In this document: piece after piece, positions 28,270 to 38,134 of the stretch
Layout of the letters: every line of letters begins with the position of its first letter
How positions within the stretch are numbered: position 1 is the first letter of the stretch
Assembly (NCBI RefSeq): GCF_020092905.1
Contig: NZ_JAGSGB010000004.1
Location: forward strand, 180,569 to 244,568
DNA: 64,000 nt
DNA from: Pacificimonas aurantium
GTDB lineage: Bacteria; Pseudomonadota; Alphaproteobacteria; Sphingomonadales; Sphingomonadaceae
Direction of reading: 5' to 3'
Translations under genes and position numbers: made by a program
Notes under the pieces: generated by a model
What the model was told of the DNA's origin: nothing
The model's database searches: none
Seen by the model: the letters and a program-made list of their open reading frames with translations, nothing else

Positions 28270-29184
28270 ATGCGCCTCGTCTACATGGGAACGCCGCCCT
28301 TCGCCGTGCCTGCCCTCCAGGCTCTGGCCGGGAACGGCCATGACATCGTTGCCGTCTATACCCAGCCCCCGCGCGCCGCGCGCCGGGGCAAGAAGCTGCA
28401 GCGTACCGCCGTTCACGACGCGGCGGAGGCCCTCGGCCTCACCGTACGGCATCCCGAGACGCTGAAGCCCGCTGATGTCCAGGAGGAGTTCGGGGCGCTG
28501 GGCGCGGATGCCGCGGTGGTGGCGGCCTATGGCCTCATTCTGCCGCCGCCTGTCCTCTCTGCACCCCGTCTCGGCTGCCTGAACATCCACGCATCGTTGT
28601 TGCCGCGCTGGCGCGGCGCGGCACCGGTACAGCGCGCCATCCTGGCGGGCGACCGCGTCACCGGCGTTACCATCATGCAGATGGAGGCAGGGCTCGACAC
28701 CGGCCCGATGCTGCTTACGCGGCAGGTCGAGATCGTCGGCAAGACGGCCGGCCTGCTGACGGACGAGCTGGCGCTCGTGGGCGCTGAACTCATCGTTGAG
28801 ACGCTGGCGGGCACCTTGCCCACGTCCGAACCCCAGCCGGATGAGGGCGTCACCTATGCGAAGAAAATCGAAAAGATTGAAGCCGCGCTCGATTTCACGA
28901 AGCCTGCCGTCGACGTCGACCGTCAGGTGCGCGCCTTCAACCCGGCACCCGGCGCTTGGTTCGAAGCCGCCGGCGAACGCATCAAGTGTCTCGAGGTCGC
29001 GGTCGAGGCCGGCAGCGCCGCCCCGGGCACGGTCCTCGACGGCGGCCGCGCCATTGCCTGCGGAGAGGGCAGCGTGCGCTTGCGGCTGTTGCAGCGTCCC
29101 GGCAAGCGACCGATGAGCGTCGAGGATATCCTCAACGGCTTCGACATGCCCGAAAGTGTACCCCCCTGCCCCGTTTCAAGCTGA
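28270..29184 (+). CDS. fmt: Methionyl-tRNA formyltransferase
   Basis: Formylates initiator Met-tRNA using 10-formyl-THF. The 304 residues begin [19 protein letters not shown] and include [20 protein letters not shown] (Asn and His of the active site) and [16 protein letters not shown] (Asp), then the C-terminal OB-fold tRNA-binding part. The last 19 bases overlap truA, and the shared stretch contains a run of six C residues (29161-29166). Confidence 0.97.
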   Translation: MRLVYMGTPPFAVPALQALAGNGHDIVAVYTQPPRAARRGKKLQRTAVHDAAEALGLTVRHPETLKPADVQEEFGALGADAAVVAAYGLILPPPVLSAPRLGCLNIHASLLPRWRGAAPVQRAILAGDRVTGVTIMQMEAGLDTGPMLLTRQVEIVGKTAGLLTDELALVGAELIVETLAGTLPTSEPQPDEGVTYAKKIEKIEAALDFTKPAVDVDRQVRAFNPAPGAWFEAAGERIKCLEVAVEAGSAAPGTVLDGGRAIACGEGSVRLRLLQRPGKRPMSVEDILNGFDMPESVPPCPVSS

Positions 29185-29906
29185 CCATCGAATATGACGG
29201 CCGGCCCTTCATGGGCTGGCAGCGGCAGGCGCACGGGCCCTCGGTGCAGCAATGCCTGGAAGAGGCTGCAGCGGCCATCTTCGGCGGCACGCCGCTCGTC
29301 TATGGCTGCGGGCGTACCGATTCCGGCGTGCACGCGCTTGGCCAGGTTGCGCATGTCGATTGCCCGAAACCGCTGTCCCCCTTTCGCCTGTCGGAAGCGT
29401 TGAACGCGCGCCTAAGGCCACATCCCATCGCCATTCTGGAGGCCGAGCAGGTCGCGGACGATTTTCATGCCCGCTTCGACTGCACCGGCCGCGCCTATCG
29501 CTACGTCATTCACAACCGGCGCGCACCGCTAACCCTGACCGCCGGCCGCGAATGGCGCATTTCCAAGCCGCTGGACGAGACCGCAATGGCAGACGCGGCC
29601 GCGCATCTCGTCGGCAGGCATGATTTCACGACTTTTCGCAGCGTGCATTGCCAGGCCGAAAGTCCGGTGAAGACCCTTACCCGGCTGGAGGTTGAACGAC
29701 AGGGCGACCATGTGGTCGTAGAGGCGGACGCCCCGTCCTTTCTCCACCACCAGATAAGATCGATCACCGGGTGCCTCGCGATGGTGGGCGACGGGCGCTG
29801 GAAGCCGCGCGACATGAAGGCCGCGCTCGACTCGAAGGACCGCGCTGCTCTCGGGCTGAACGCCCCGCCCGACGGGCTCTACTTCGTGCGCGCAACATAT
29901 GAATAA
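29166..29906 (+). CDS. truA: tRNA pseudouridine synthase A (apparent CTG start)
   Basis: Makes pseudouridine at positions 38-40 of tRNA anticodon arms. The 246-residue enzyme has the catalytic Asp in [17 protein letters not shown], then [16 protein letters not shown] and the C-terminal TruA signature region. TruA proteins begin (M)[11 protein letters not shown], and here that Met position is a CTG at 29166. The upstream frame contains no ATG, GTG or TTG within at least 55 bases. No good ribosome binding site is visible; translation may be reinitiated from fmt. Confidence 0.92.
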   Translation: MPRFKLTIEYDGRPFMGWQRQAHGPSVQQCLEEAAAAIFGGTPLVYGCGRTDSGVHALGQVAHVDCPKPLSPFRLSEALNARLRPHPIAILEAEQVADDFHARFDCTGRAYRYVIHNRRAPLTLTAGREWRISKPLDETAMADAAAHLVGRHDFTTFRSVHCQAESPVKTLTRLEVERQGDHVVVEADAPSFLHHQIRSITGCLAMVGDGRWKPRDMKAALDSKDRAALGLNAPPDGLYFVRATYE

Positions 29907-30038
29907 ACCGAGAGTCGGCAGGCTTTACAGTTAACGCCTCCTTAGGGACAAATCGCCTCCTAACGATTGGTTTTTCGGGATGTTATGGGTTCGGCATGCC
30001 TTTTGCATGCCTTTCGTTAAAGCCCTCGTTGATGTAGA

Positions 30039-30434
30039 ATGAGGCAAGCAGAATTTGGGTCGATCGTCATGGTCATGCAGAGAAATCAGCCACGTTCCAA
30101 GCCCCCGTCCAACGGGATGCTCGTGGCACTTGCGGGGGTAGTCCTCATCATGGGGGCCGGCTTTCTCTACGCCTATGACACGCTGCGCAGCGAGCGGGTG
30201 ACCTTCGGCACTCCTGCCTTCGCCGGCGAGTCGACCAGCCTGTCTGCCGACGGTCTGGCGCCGCCTCCCGGACTGGGAGCCAATAACGAGGAATATCAGG
30301 ATCTGCTGGAACTCGGCATCGATCCGGAAACGACGTCGCTCTCTCCCGAGGCGCGCGCCGCCATCGTCCGCGCGCATCGCGCGGCCCGCACCGAGGGCAC
30401 GGCAGCGGCGGCGGACGCCAGCCCCTCCAACTGA
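30039..30434 (+). CDS. Small single-pass membrane protein
   Basis: A 131-residue protein of unknown function. The basic N-terminus contains other in-frame ATGs at 30069 and 30075, so the start is uncertain. One hydrophobic helix (MLVALAGVVLIMGAGFLYAY) is followed by an extracytoplasmic region rich in Ala, Pro and Glu (SADGLAPPPGLGANNEEYQD, LSPEARAAIVRAHRAAR). It lies alone between truA and the end of the XrtA cluster; no family was recognised. Confidence 0.65.
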   Translation: MRQAEFGSIVMVMQRNQPRSKPPSNGMLVALAGVVLIMGAGFLYAYDTLRSERVTFGTPAFAGESTSLSADGLAPPPGLGANNEEYQDLLELGIDPETTSLSPEARAAIVRAHRAARTEGTAAAADASPSN

Positions 30435-30501
30435 TTTCCACTATCTGATCGCGGCTTTCTGATCGCGCTGCCTTTCTTTGGCGAGCGAATAGTCCCCAGC
30501 C

Positions 30502-32394
30502 TCAGCCGGCGCCGAGCTTCGCCAGCGCCTTTTCGAGCATCAGAGCCTGCCATAGCGTGCGGCTATGGTCGCGTTTGCCGGCCCGGTGAGCGAGGTTCAT
30601 CTCCTTTAATGCCTCCATGTCGAAATAGCCCGAGCCGGAGAGCGCGGAGGCGTCGCAGAGCCGGTCCACTTCTGCCGATAGCGGGCCTTTCAGCCATTCG
30701 CCGATGGGCACCACGAACCCCATCTTCGGCCGGTCGATCAGGCGGTCTGGCAACAGCGGCCTGACGGCCTCCTTCATCAGCCATTTTCCTGCTCCGCCGC
30801 GGATCCGGTCGCGCGCGGGCAGCCGGGCCGCCCACTCTACAAGCTCGTGATCGAGCAGCGGATCGCGGGCTTCCAGACTGTTCGCCATACTCATGCGGTC
30901 GACCTTCACGAGAATGTCGCCCGGCAGATAGTGGCGTATGTCGGTATATTGCGCCTTGCCGAGCGTCGTCTCGGCAGGGGCATTACGGAACGTCTCCATG
31001 TAGAGTTCGCGCGCATCGTAGCCTGCAAGCTCACGCTTCAGCTGCGGCGAGAACAGCGCCGAACGTTCGGCCGACCGGGTCACGGAGACGGCGTGGAAAT
31101 AGGCTTCGGCCGGGTCCATCCCGAGAGCTTCGAATGTCGACTTGAAGCGCAGCGGGCGAGGCAGCCGGTCGAGCTTTGGCCACGCCCGGCCGAGCGGGCG
31201 GAACAACACGGCGCGCACGGCGGAGGGAATGAGGCTCCTGACCGTCTCTTCGCGCTGGAACATCGCGTACCGCCGGTAGCCGGCAAACGCCTCGTCCGCG
31301 CCGTCCCCCGACAGGGCGACCTTCACATGCGCGCGGGCGAGTTCGCACACCCGGAATGTGGGAATGGCGGAAGCATCGGCGAAGGGCTCGTCGAACGCAT
31401 CGGCAAGACGGTCGACGAGACCGTAATCGTCCGCCGTCACGATGCGCTCATGATGCTCGGTGTCGTAGCGCTCGGCGACGAGCCGCGCATATTCGGTTTC
31501 GTCGAACGCCTTCGAATCGAAGCCGATGGAGAGGGTCTTGAAGCGCTGCTCCGACGCCGACGCCATCAGCGCGACGACCGCCGAGGAGTCGACGCCGCCT
31601 GACAGGAAGGCCGCAACCTCGACATCCGCGACGAGGCGGCTCCGCACCGCATCCTTCAGCCGCTGGCGCAGGTCGCCCGCCCTGCTCGCCTCGCCATCCA
31701 GGTCTTCGGAAAAGGCCAGGTCCCAGTAGCGCGTCTGCACCAGTTCGCCGCCCGACCGGTCCAGCAGCGCATAATGCGCCGGCTGGAGCTTCGTCACCGC
31801 AGAGAGAAGCGAGCGGGCCTCGGGCACATAGCCATAGGCAAAATAATCCTCGATTGCCCGCGGCTCGATCCCGCGCGGCAGGTCCGGATGTTCGAGGAGG
31901 GCTTTCAGTTCCGAAGCGAACAGGAGCCGTCCGTCCGGCAGGTCGGCCATGACCATGGGTTTGACGCCGAACCGGTCGCGGGCAAGCAGCAGCTGGTCGG
32001 TCTTCCGGTCCCACAGCGCGAATGCGAACATACCGCGCAGCCGCCGCAGCATGTCGGGGCCCCACGCCCGGTAAGCCTCCAGAAGGACTTCGGTATCGCT
32101 GTCGAGGCGGAAGCGGTGCCCCGCCCGCTCCAGCTCCGATTTCAGTTCGCGGTAGTTATAGATTTCACCGTTGAACACGATTTCGAACCGCTCGTCCGCG
32201 CTCGCCATCGGCTGCGATGCGCGCTCGACGTCGATGATCGACAGGCGGCGATGACCCAGCGCCGTGCCGGGTTCGTTCAGCGTGCCCCGGCCGTCGGGAC
32301 CGCGGTGCGACAGCGCGTCGGTCATGCGGTCCAGGACATTCTGGTCGGCAAGACGCTTGCCGCGCCGGTCGAATATGCCGGCCAGGCCGCACAT
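30502..32394 (-). CDS. Asparagine-synthase-like amidotransferase, exosortase A-associated
   Basis: A 630-residue class II glutamine amidotransferase. C2 of MCGLAGIFDRRG is the N-terminal nucleophile, followed by the glutaminase domain (HRGPDGRGTLNEPGTALGHR) and a C-terminal synthetase domain with the ATP PP-loop LSGGVDSSAVVALM. This is the AsnB-like gene found in nearly all XrtA clusters (amidotransferase 1 type) and probably amidates a sugar or aglycone rather than making free asparagine. Its start overlaps the xrtA stop, placing it at the end of the minus-strand cluster. Confidence 0.93.
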   Translation of the reverse strand: MCGLAGIFDRRGKRLADQNVLDRMTDALSHRGPDGRGTLNEPGTALGHRRLSIIDVERASQPMASADERFEIVFNGEIYNYRELKSELERAGHRFRLDSDTEVLLEAYRAWGPDMLRRLRGMFAFALWDRKTDQLLLARDRFGVKPMVMADLPDGRLLFASELKALLEHPDLPRGIEPRAIEDYFAYGYVPEARSLLSAVTKLQPAHYALLDRSGGELVQTRYWDLAFSEDLDGEASRAGDLRQRLKDAVRSRLVADVEVAAFLSGGVDSSAVVALMASASEQRFKTLSIGFDSKAFDETEYARLVAERYDTEHHERIVTADDYGLVDRLADAFDEPFADASAIPTFRVCELARAHVKVALSGDGADEAFAGYRRYAMFQREETVRSLIPSAVRAVLFRPLGRAWPKLDRLPRPLRFKSTFEALGMDPAEAYFHAVSVTRSAERSALFSPQLKRELAGYDARELYMETFRNAPAETTLGKAQYTDIRHYLPGDILVKVDRMSMANSLEARDPLLDHELVEWAARLPARDRIRGGAGKWLMKEAVRPLLPDRLIDRPKMGFVVPIGEWLKGPLSAEVDRLCDASALSGSGYFDMEALKEMNLAHRAGKRDHSRTLWQALMLEKALAKLGAG

Positions 32395-33941
32395 CAGTCG
32401 GTGAGGACCGCATCCGACAGGACTTGCCGCGGCGAACCCAGGGCCGCGCGGAAGTCTTCGAGCGCGCGCGCGCCGGTTCCGCGGGATCCGATGCGCTCCA
32501 CGGAGATAACCACCGTTCCCGCCAGCGTGTCCCCGCCGAGAAGCTTTGCCCGCAGCGTGTCGAGCTTCGCCTGGTAGTCACCGCCGCTGATGCGGTCCCC
32601 CACAACAAAGTTCTGCCAGACATCGCGTACATAGGGCCGCTTCTGCAACTGGACCGACCGCGTCGTCGGCGGTCCGTCGATATTGCGGCCCCAGCTCCAG
32701 TCCCCGTCGGGCTCCATCAGGCCGTTGCCATACGCGATCATCTCATGATCCTCCGACTGGCGCTCATACGCCGCCAGGAACAGGTCGACCTCGCGCCCCT
32801 CGGCGTCGCGATAGGTCTGCATCAGCGTAGCCGTGGCGTTGTCGTAGAGCGGTTGCCAGCCACTGCCCCCGCTGCCATCGACCTTGCTCCAACCGGGGAT
32901 GTCGGGCGCGCGCAGCCCGGCGATCCGCATGTCGGCCGCGCGGTCGGCGACGATCAGAGCATAAGCGGGCGCCACCAGGGCGGCGACTAGGCCGACGGCA
33001 AGGGCAATGACGAACCGGCGCGCGATCGGGGCACGGCGCGGCGGCGCGGGCTCCAGCCGCCGCGGATCGAAGGCGGGGTCGTCGACCGGGCGGTCGAAAA
33101 AGAACCACCCCACACCCAGGACGATCGCCATGATGACGGCAAAGAACACCCAGCCATAAACCACATGGTCGACGCCGCGCGCGAAGGACGGGTCGGTCAG
33201 GTGCGCGATATAGATCGTCCCCCATGCCCGTATGCCGTTGGCGACGATCGACAGGACGATGGCGCTGACCACGCAGACCACCCGCCTCAGCGTGCTCTTG
33301 AAACACAGATGCGCAACGAGAACCGAGAAGGCGATCATCGCGATCAGGAAACGGACGCCCGAACAGGCTTCGGCCACCTCGAAACTGCCGTTCGGAATCT
33401 CGATGAAGACCCCGTCGATATAGGCCGGCACCTCGAACAGGTTGAGGAGCAGGATGCACATGTCGGCCGTGATCATCTGCAGCCAGGGGATCAGCTGATC
33501 GCCGAACGGGATCATGAAGATCGCGTAGAAGAGCGGGAAGGTCAGGCCGCGCGCCACCACCAGGCCCAGCACCAGGGGCACGCTGACGATCAGCATGCCG
33601 ATCAGCGCCGTATGGCGAACCAGTGCCACGCCCGCGACGTCGCCGAGCAGCCAGCCGACCCCGCCGATGAAGAGAAGGCCCGCCGCGGGAAGGAAGGGCC
33701 GCGGCGTCAGCGACATTACCTCGCCGCGCCTGATCCATACCAGATAGGCGATGATCGGCGGAACGAGCAGCGCATGCTGATAGGTGGAGTTGTTCAGCCA
33801 GAGCGACACGAGCGCCGCCGTGTCCTGCCAGAATAGCAGCAGGATCCCGACCGCAAGGGCCGCCCAGGCCGGAAAGGCCAGCCGCCAGGCGGGAGATGCC
33901 GGAATGTCGCCGCCTGCGGCTTCGCTGGAAATGGTGGCCAT
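32394..33941 (-). CDS. xrtA: Exosortase A fused to an EpsI-like domain
   Basis: Membrane-embedded transpeptidase-like protease that would process C-terminally tagged (PEP-CTERM) proteins and attach them to extracellular polysaccharide. About eight hydrophobic helices precede the soluble C-terminus. The family's catalytic residues are present: C193 in VAEACSGVRFL, R238 in ANGIRAWGTI and H259 in VDHVVYGW. From about residue 305 the protein continues into an EpsI-like periplasmic domain (IPGWSKVDGSGGSGWQPLYD), a fusion common for XrtA. No PEP-CTERM substrate gene was recognised in the window. Confidence 0.95.
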   Translation of the reverse strand: MATISSEAAGGDIPASPAWRLAFPAWAALAVGILLLFWQDTAALVSLWLNNSTYQHALLVPPIIAYLVWIRRGEVMSLTPRPFLPAAGLLFIGGVGWLLGDVAGVALVRHTALIGMLIVSVPLVLGLVVARGLTFPLFYAIFMIPFGDQLIPWLQMITADMCILLLNLFEVPAYIDGVFIEIPNGSFEVAEACSGVRFLIAMIAFSVLVAHLCFKSTLRRVVCVVSAIVLSIVANGIRAWGTIYIAHLTDPSFARGVDHVVYGWVFFAVIMAIVLGVGWFFFDRPVDDPAFDPRRLEPAPPRRAPIARRFVIALAVGLVAALVAPAYALIVADRAADMRIAGLRAPDIPGWSKVDGSGGSGWQPLYDNATATLMQTYRDAEGREVDLFLAAYERQSEDHEMIAYGNGLMEPDGDWSWGRNIDGPPTTRSVQLQKRPYVRDVWQNFVVGDRISGGDYQAKLDTLRAKLLGGDTLAGTVVISVERIGSRGTGARALEDFRAALGSPRQVLSDAVLTD

Positions 33942-33953
33942 CTTGCGCCGCTC

Positions 33954-35189
33954 TTAACCGGCCTTGGCGTGCCGGGCCATAATCTCGTCGAGATGCGCCA
34001 GTCGTGCGTCCCAGCTATAGTAGGAGCGCATCTTCGCCCGTGCCGCGCGGCCCATTCGAGCGCGCCGTTTCCCGTCTTCGAGCAGGTCCGCGACGGCTCC
34101 GGCGAACGCGTCCGCCGTATCGGCAACCAGAAGGTCGTGTCCGGGCTCTGCATTGATGCCGGAATAGGCCTGTGAACTCGCGACAACGGGCTTGCCCATC
34201 GCCATCGCTTCGAGGACCTTGTTCTGAACGCCCCGCGCCGTCCTGATGGGCGCGACCGAAATCGCCGCGCGGCGCACATAGGGGCGGATATCCTCGACAA
34301 AGCCGGTGACCTCGACGCCTTTCTTCCGCGCCAGCCGCCTTACCGCGGGGACGGGATTCGATCCGACGATGGTCAGGTCGGTGCCGGGAACCCGTCGGCG
34401 AACCCGCGGCAGGATATCGCCGACGAGCCACTCCACCGCCTCTATGTTCGGCGGATAGTCCATGGCGCCCGCGAACACGAGCCCGCGACCCGCTTCGGCA
34501 GTTGTCTTTGCGTCGGCGCTCGGGGTCCCGCCAGCCGGCGAGAAGAAGTCGAGGTCCACACCGTTTTCCAGCGCATACACCGTGTGCCCGTAGGACCCGG
34601 CGATGCCGCGAAACAGCTTTGCCTCTGCCTCACTGACGAAGAGGCTGGCGTCGACCACGCGCGCAGTCTGTTTCTCGAACTGCTTCAGCTGCGCAGCTTC
34701 TTGGCTGTACAGGCCGCTGAAGGGCCATGAGGCCGTAGCCGCATATTGCCGGAACTTGTCGGAATCGACGTCCACGAAATCCATGATGATCGTGCGGCCG
34801 CTGGTTACGTGCCGGTGGACATAAGGGGCCATCTGCCCCGAAAAGACATAGGCATTCTGGATCGACCGGTCCGACAGGCAGTCATCGACATAGCTCTTCA
34901 TCTCGGCGCTTCCCCAAAGCGCGACGCTAAGCGGCAGCGATCCCAGCCATGCGCGGGCCAGACGCGCAGGATTGCGGCGCGATCCGACCTTCAGGAAACA
35001 GGTCGAAGCGCAAAGCTCTTCCAGCACCGGGACGTAGCGCCAGTCGGCATCGTCGTCGATGAACGCCCCGAGATGGATGTCATATGATTTTGCCAGGTGA
35101 CGCAGGACGTTCCACGACCTGATCTTGTCACCCTTGTTCGGCGGATAGGGGATCCGGTGCGCGAGAAATAGAAGTTGTGGCTTTCCCAA
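33954..35189 (-). CDS. Glycosyltransferase, exosortase A-associated (GT4-like)
   Basis: A 411-residue GT-B glycosyltransferase. It starts PQLLFLAHRIPYPPNKGDKIR, typical of the PEP-CTERM-associated family TIGR03087. The nucleotide-sugar half includes GLVFAGAMDYPPNIEAVEWL, VTGFVEDIRPYVRRAAISV and PIRTARGVQNKVLEAMAMGK with the conserved Glu. It probably adds a sugar to the lipid-linked repeat unit. It is 12 bases from xrtA and 3 bases from the FemAB-like gene. Confidence 0.92.
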   Translation of the reverse strand: MGKPQLLFLAHRIPYPPNKGDKIRSWNVLRHLAKSYDIHLGAFIDDDADWRYVPVLEELCASTCFLKVGSRRNPARLARAWLGSLPLSVALWGSAEMKSYVDDCLSDRSIQNAYVFSGQMAPYVHRHVTSGRTIIMDFVDVDSDKFRQYAATASWPFSGLYSQEAAQLKQFEKQTARVVDASLFVSEAEAKLFRGIAGSYGHTVYALENGVDLDFFSPAGGTPSADAKTTAEAGRGLVFAGAMDYPPNIEAVEWLVGDILPRVRRRVPGTDLTIVGSNPVPAVRRLARKKGVEVTGFVEDIRPYVRRAAISVAPIRTARGVQNKVLEAMAMGKPVVASSQAYSGINAEPGHDLLVADTADAFAGAVADLLEDGKRRARMGRAARAKMRSYYSWDARLAHLDEIMARHAKAG

Positions 35190-35192
35190 GAT

Positions 35193-36218
35193 CTAGGCCA
35201 GATCTTTGGCAATCAGGGGACCGAGCCGGTTGCTCAGCCACAGCGGCAGCTTCGCCCATGTCTTCGTCATCAGCGCGAATTTCGGATTGTTCGGATTGAG
35301 GTCGGGCACTTCGCCGCCCTCGAGCAGCATATACTCATAGACCATCGGCTGCGGTTCGAACCCCCAGTTCTTCTTGTAGGAATAGGGCCCGGTGCCAATC
35401 TTCGACCGCCCGAAGTCGAAGCGGCGGCAGCCGCGTTCACGCGCATGTTCCATCAGCATCCAATACATGTGTTCGTTCGCGCGCAGCTGCCGTGCGGCGA
35501 AAACTCCCCCACCCCAATAGGGGTATACTGTTCCCTCATGGTAAACGGAAAGGACAGATGCGACGGGCGCTCCCTTGTGGAAGACGGTCAGGATGTCGGC
35601 GTCATCTCCGAACCGGTCGAGAATTTCGGCAAACAGCTTCTTAGGAAAGACCGGCGTACCGAGATTGCGCACGCTTTCGCTGTACATCGACCAATGGGCG
35701 GCCCGGGCGCGTTCGTCGCTGCCTGTCTCGACGCGAAGACCGGACTTCAGCGATTTGCGCACTTCCGCGCGCTGCTTGCGCGGGATCGCCTTCAGATTCT
35801 CGTCGGACTCGGATGCGATATCCTTCACGAAGTCGGCATAGACGTCTTCTTTCCGCGCCAGCCCGGTATGGCGGTCGTCTGCCGCGCGATACTCGACAAC
35901 CGCGATGTCCTGATCCCGCGCCAGGTCGCGGGCGGCCCCGTCGAGGGCCTCGAGGGCGTCGGCGTCGTCGGCAAGCGGGCCCCCGCCCACGGCGAACCCG
36001 TTCGAGACAAGCGACTTGCCGAACAGCCGCGACCTCACTTCCGTCAGCGGCAGGGCTCCTACCGGGATCCCCGCTTTAAGCGCTGTCAGGTGATGCTGCC
36101 GGTGCCCCGTCGCCGCCGAAATGGCGTCGCCCCACGCGCGGCGGTGAAAGGGCGTCGCCGCAGCGCTGCGTTCGATATAGGCATCATAGGGTGCCGGATC
36201 GGTGACCACTTCGATCAT
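35193..36218 (-). CDS. FemAB/GNAT-type acyltransferase, exosortase A-associated
   Basis: A 341-residue protein. I start at MIEVVTDPAP because GGGGAAGG lies just upstream; a longer frame adds 14 residues. It consists of two GNAT-like halves: TPFHRRAWGDAISAATGHRQ and ALPLTEVRSRLFGKSLVSNG, then EVRKSLKSGLRVE, VASVLSVYHEGTVYPYWGGG, YWMLMEHARERGCRRFDFGR and FKKNWGFEPQPM-like sequence. FemAB relatives transfer aminoacyl groups; here the acceptor is probably the exopolysaccharide or its precursor. Confidence 0.9.
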   Translation of the reverse strand: MIEVVTDPAPYDAYIERSAAATPFHRRAWGDAISAATGHRQHHLTALKAGIPVGALPLTEVRSRLFGKSLVSNGFAVGGGPLADDADALEALDGAARDLARDQDIAVVEYRAADDRHTGLARKEDVYADFVKDIASESDENLKAIPRKQRAEVRKSLKSGLRVETGSDERARAAHWSMYSESVRNLGTPVFPKKLFAEILDRFGDDADILTVFHKGAPVASVLSVYHEGTVYPYWGGGVFAARQLRANEHMYWMLMEHARERGCRRFDFGRSKIGTGPYSYKKNWGFEPQPMVYEYMLLEGGEVPDLNPNNPKFALMTKTWAKLPLWLSNRLGPLIAKDLA

Positions 36219-36234
36219 CTCGTACCTTCCCCTT

Positions 36235-37095
36235 TCAGGCTGCCGCGCGCTTTTGGTCATCCAGAAAGACGCGGTCCACCCGGTCCCAGGAGAATCTCCG
36301 CAGCGCGCGCCGCAGCTTGTCCGCCATAACGTTCAGCTTGGTATAGTGCCGCACGCGCGATTTCAGCGGCGCCCCTTCGATGCGCGGCTGCGTGGGGTCG
36401 ATCTCCCAGGGATGGAAGTAGAACATCGCAGCCTGGCCGTCGGCGGTGTTGATGCGCTGGATAGCCCAGGCGGAAAAGCGGTAGGGCAGCAGGCGGAAGA
36501 AGCCGCCGCCGCCACAGGCGAACCTCATCTTGCCATATTCGACCGTGCTCACCGGTATTTCGAGCATCGGCGAACCCTCGACGGGCAGATAGGGAAAGCG
36601 CGGCGCCTCCGGCCAGCCATAATGGTCCGAGCGGATCGGCGCGACCGAGGAGGAATAGTCATACCCCTCCTCGGCAAGCACCTTCTGGGCCCAGGCATTG
36701 TCGACCCCGATCGAAAAACTTGGGGCGCGGTAACCGCGCACTTTCATACCCCCTGCGTCTTCCAGCAGGCCGCGCGAGCGCCGCAGATCCTCGCGAAACT
36801 CCTGTTCGGAAAAGCCGTGGACGCGGTCATGGCCATAGCCGTGGCTGGCCAGTTCATGCCCACGCTCCACAATCTCGCGAACCAGGCCCGGAAAGCGTTC
36901 CGCGACCCACCCCAGAGTGAAGAAAGTGGCCTTCACCCCTTCCTCTTCGAACAGGTCCATGCAGAAGCGGGTGTTTCGTTCGACCCGCGCGGGGAAGGAA
37001 TCCCAGGAGGCGCGGCTGATGACCGTTTCAAAGGCGCCGACCTGGAAATAGTCCTCGACGTCGACCGACATGGCGTTGACGGTGCGTGCTGTCAC
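36235..37095 (-). CDS. Polysaccharide deacetylase, exosortase A-associated
   Basis: A 286-residue NodB-fold deacetylase with a GTG start that overlaps the ATPase stop. The metal-binding Asp motif is in MSVDVEDYFQVGAFE, and the His pair in GHELASHGYGHDRVHG; later segments include GYRAPSFSIGVDNAWAQ and FYFHPWEIDPTQPRI. It probably removes N-acetyl groups from the exopolysaccharide. There is no clear signal peptide, which is usual for this XrtA subfamily. Confidence 0.93.
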   Translation of the reverse strand: MTARTVNAMSVDVEDYFQVGAFETVISRASWDSFPARVERNTRFCMDLFEEEGVKATFFTLGWVAERFPGLVREIVERGHELASHGYGHDRVHGFSEQEFREDLRRSRGLLEDAGGMKVRGYRAPSFSIGVDNAWAQKVLAEEGYDYSSSVAPIRSDHYGWPEAPRFPYLPVEGSPMLEIPVSTVEYGKMRFACGGGGFFRLLPYRFSAWAIQRINTADGQAAMFYFHPWEIDPTQPRIEGAPLKSRVRHYTKLNVMADKLRRALRRFSWDRVDRVFLDDQKRAAA

Positions 37096-38129
37096 TGGCT
37101 CGTCTCCGGATCGTCGGTTGCGTGGCTTGCGGAATGGGCTGGTTCGGCGGCAGCGCCGTCTTCTTCGGCCAGCATATCGCTGACCAGCGTTATCAATTGC
37201 TTGATGGCCCGTTCGTGCCGATCCATCCGCGTTTCCAGCGACTGGAGGCGCGGTTCTAGGTTCGCAGGCATCATTCCGCTTCCGGGCTCGGTGCTCGCCG
37301 ATGTGGAAGGCAGCGCGTTGTCGCCCCGAAGGTCTTCAACGACGTCCCCGATCAAGTCCTCGTCAATGTCGTCGCGCTCGTCGAGAGCCGCGAACAGCAG
37401 GGCCCGTCCCGCCAGCATGTTCACCATGCGCGGCACCCCGCCAGCAGCGTCGTTCAGCGCTTCGATCGCGCTCGCGGAAAAGGCTGGCCGCCCGGTCCAG
37501 CCGACGCGGGTCAGTCGTTCGCGAACATAGGTCGCGACATCGTCAGCCGGCATCGGCGAAATATGGTGCGATGCGATCACCCGCTGGCGGAGCTGCTCCA
37601 GTTCCGGCGAAGAGGCGATCATCGTGCGAAATTCGGGCTGGCCGAGCAGGACGATCTGGACCAGCGGCTGGCTGCCGTCCTGAAAGTTCGACAGCATGCG
37701 CAGTTCTTCCAGCGCCTCGAACGTCAGATTCTGCGCTTCGTCGACGATGACGACGACGCGCTTTGCGCGCTCCCGCTTCGCGCGCAGGAAGGTCTCGATC
37801 GCGCGCAGATGATCGGCTTTTTCCTGGCCGCGTTCCTCGATCCCCAGAGAGGCCATGACGAGCTTCAGGAGAGATGTGCTGTCGACCTGAGACGACACCA
37901 GCGAGCCCACGACCGTATCGGCTGCGAGCTTTTCGGCGATCAGCCTGGCGACCAGCGTCGTCTTCCCCGTCCCGACGTCGCCCGTCACGACGATGAAGCC
38001 CTCGCCCTGCGACAGGCCGTAGGTCAGATAGGCCATGGCGCGGGCATGCGTTTCGGTTTCCACGAACAGCCCCGGATCGGGCGTCAGCTGGAACGGCTTG
38101 GCAGAGAGGTTGAAATAGCTGTCGTACAT
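37092..38129 (-). CDS. ExeA/GspA-like AAA ATPase, exosortase A-associated
   Basis: A 345-residue ATPase beginning MYDSYFNLSAKPFQLTPDPG, the ExeA-like signature. Walker A is VTGDVGTGKTTLVARL, Walker B is KRVVVIVDEAQNLT, and sensor-like Arg segments follow (LGQPEFRTMIASSPELEQLR). A helical lid (GGVPRMVNMLAGRALLFAAL) precedes an acidic, low-complexity C-terminal tail. It is conserved in XrtA clusters; its role in secretion or assembly control is not established. Confidence 0.92.
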   Translation of the reverse strand: MYDSYFNLSAKPFQLTPDPGLFVETETHARAMAYLTYGLSQGEGFIVVTGDVGTGKTTLVARLIAEKLAADTVVGSLVSSQVDSTSLLKLVMASLGIEERGQEKADHLRAIETFLRAKRERAKRVVVIVDEAQNLTFEALEELRMLSNFQDGSQPLVQIVLLGQPEFRTMIASSPELEQLRQRVIASHHISPMPADDVATYVRERLTRVGWTGRPAFSASAIEALNDAAGGVPRMVNMLAGRALLFAALDERDDIDEDLIGDVVEDLRGDNALPSTSASTEPGSGMMPANLEPRLQSLETRMDRHERAIKQLITLVSDMLAEEDGAAAEPAHSASHATDDPETSQ

Positions 38130-38134
38130 GGGCT

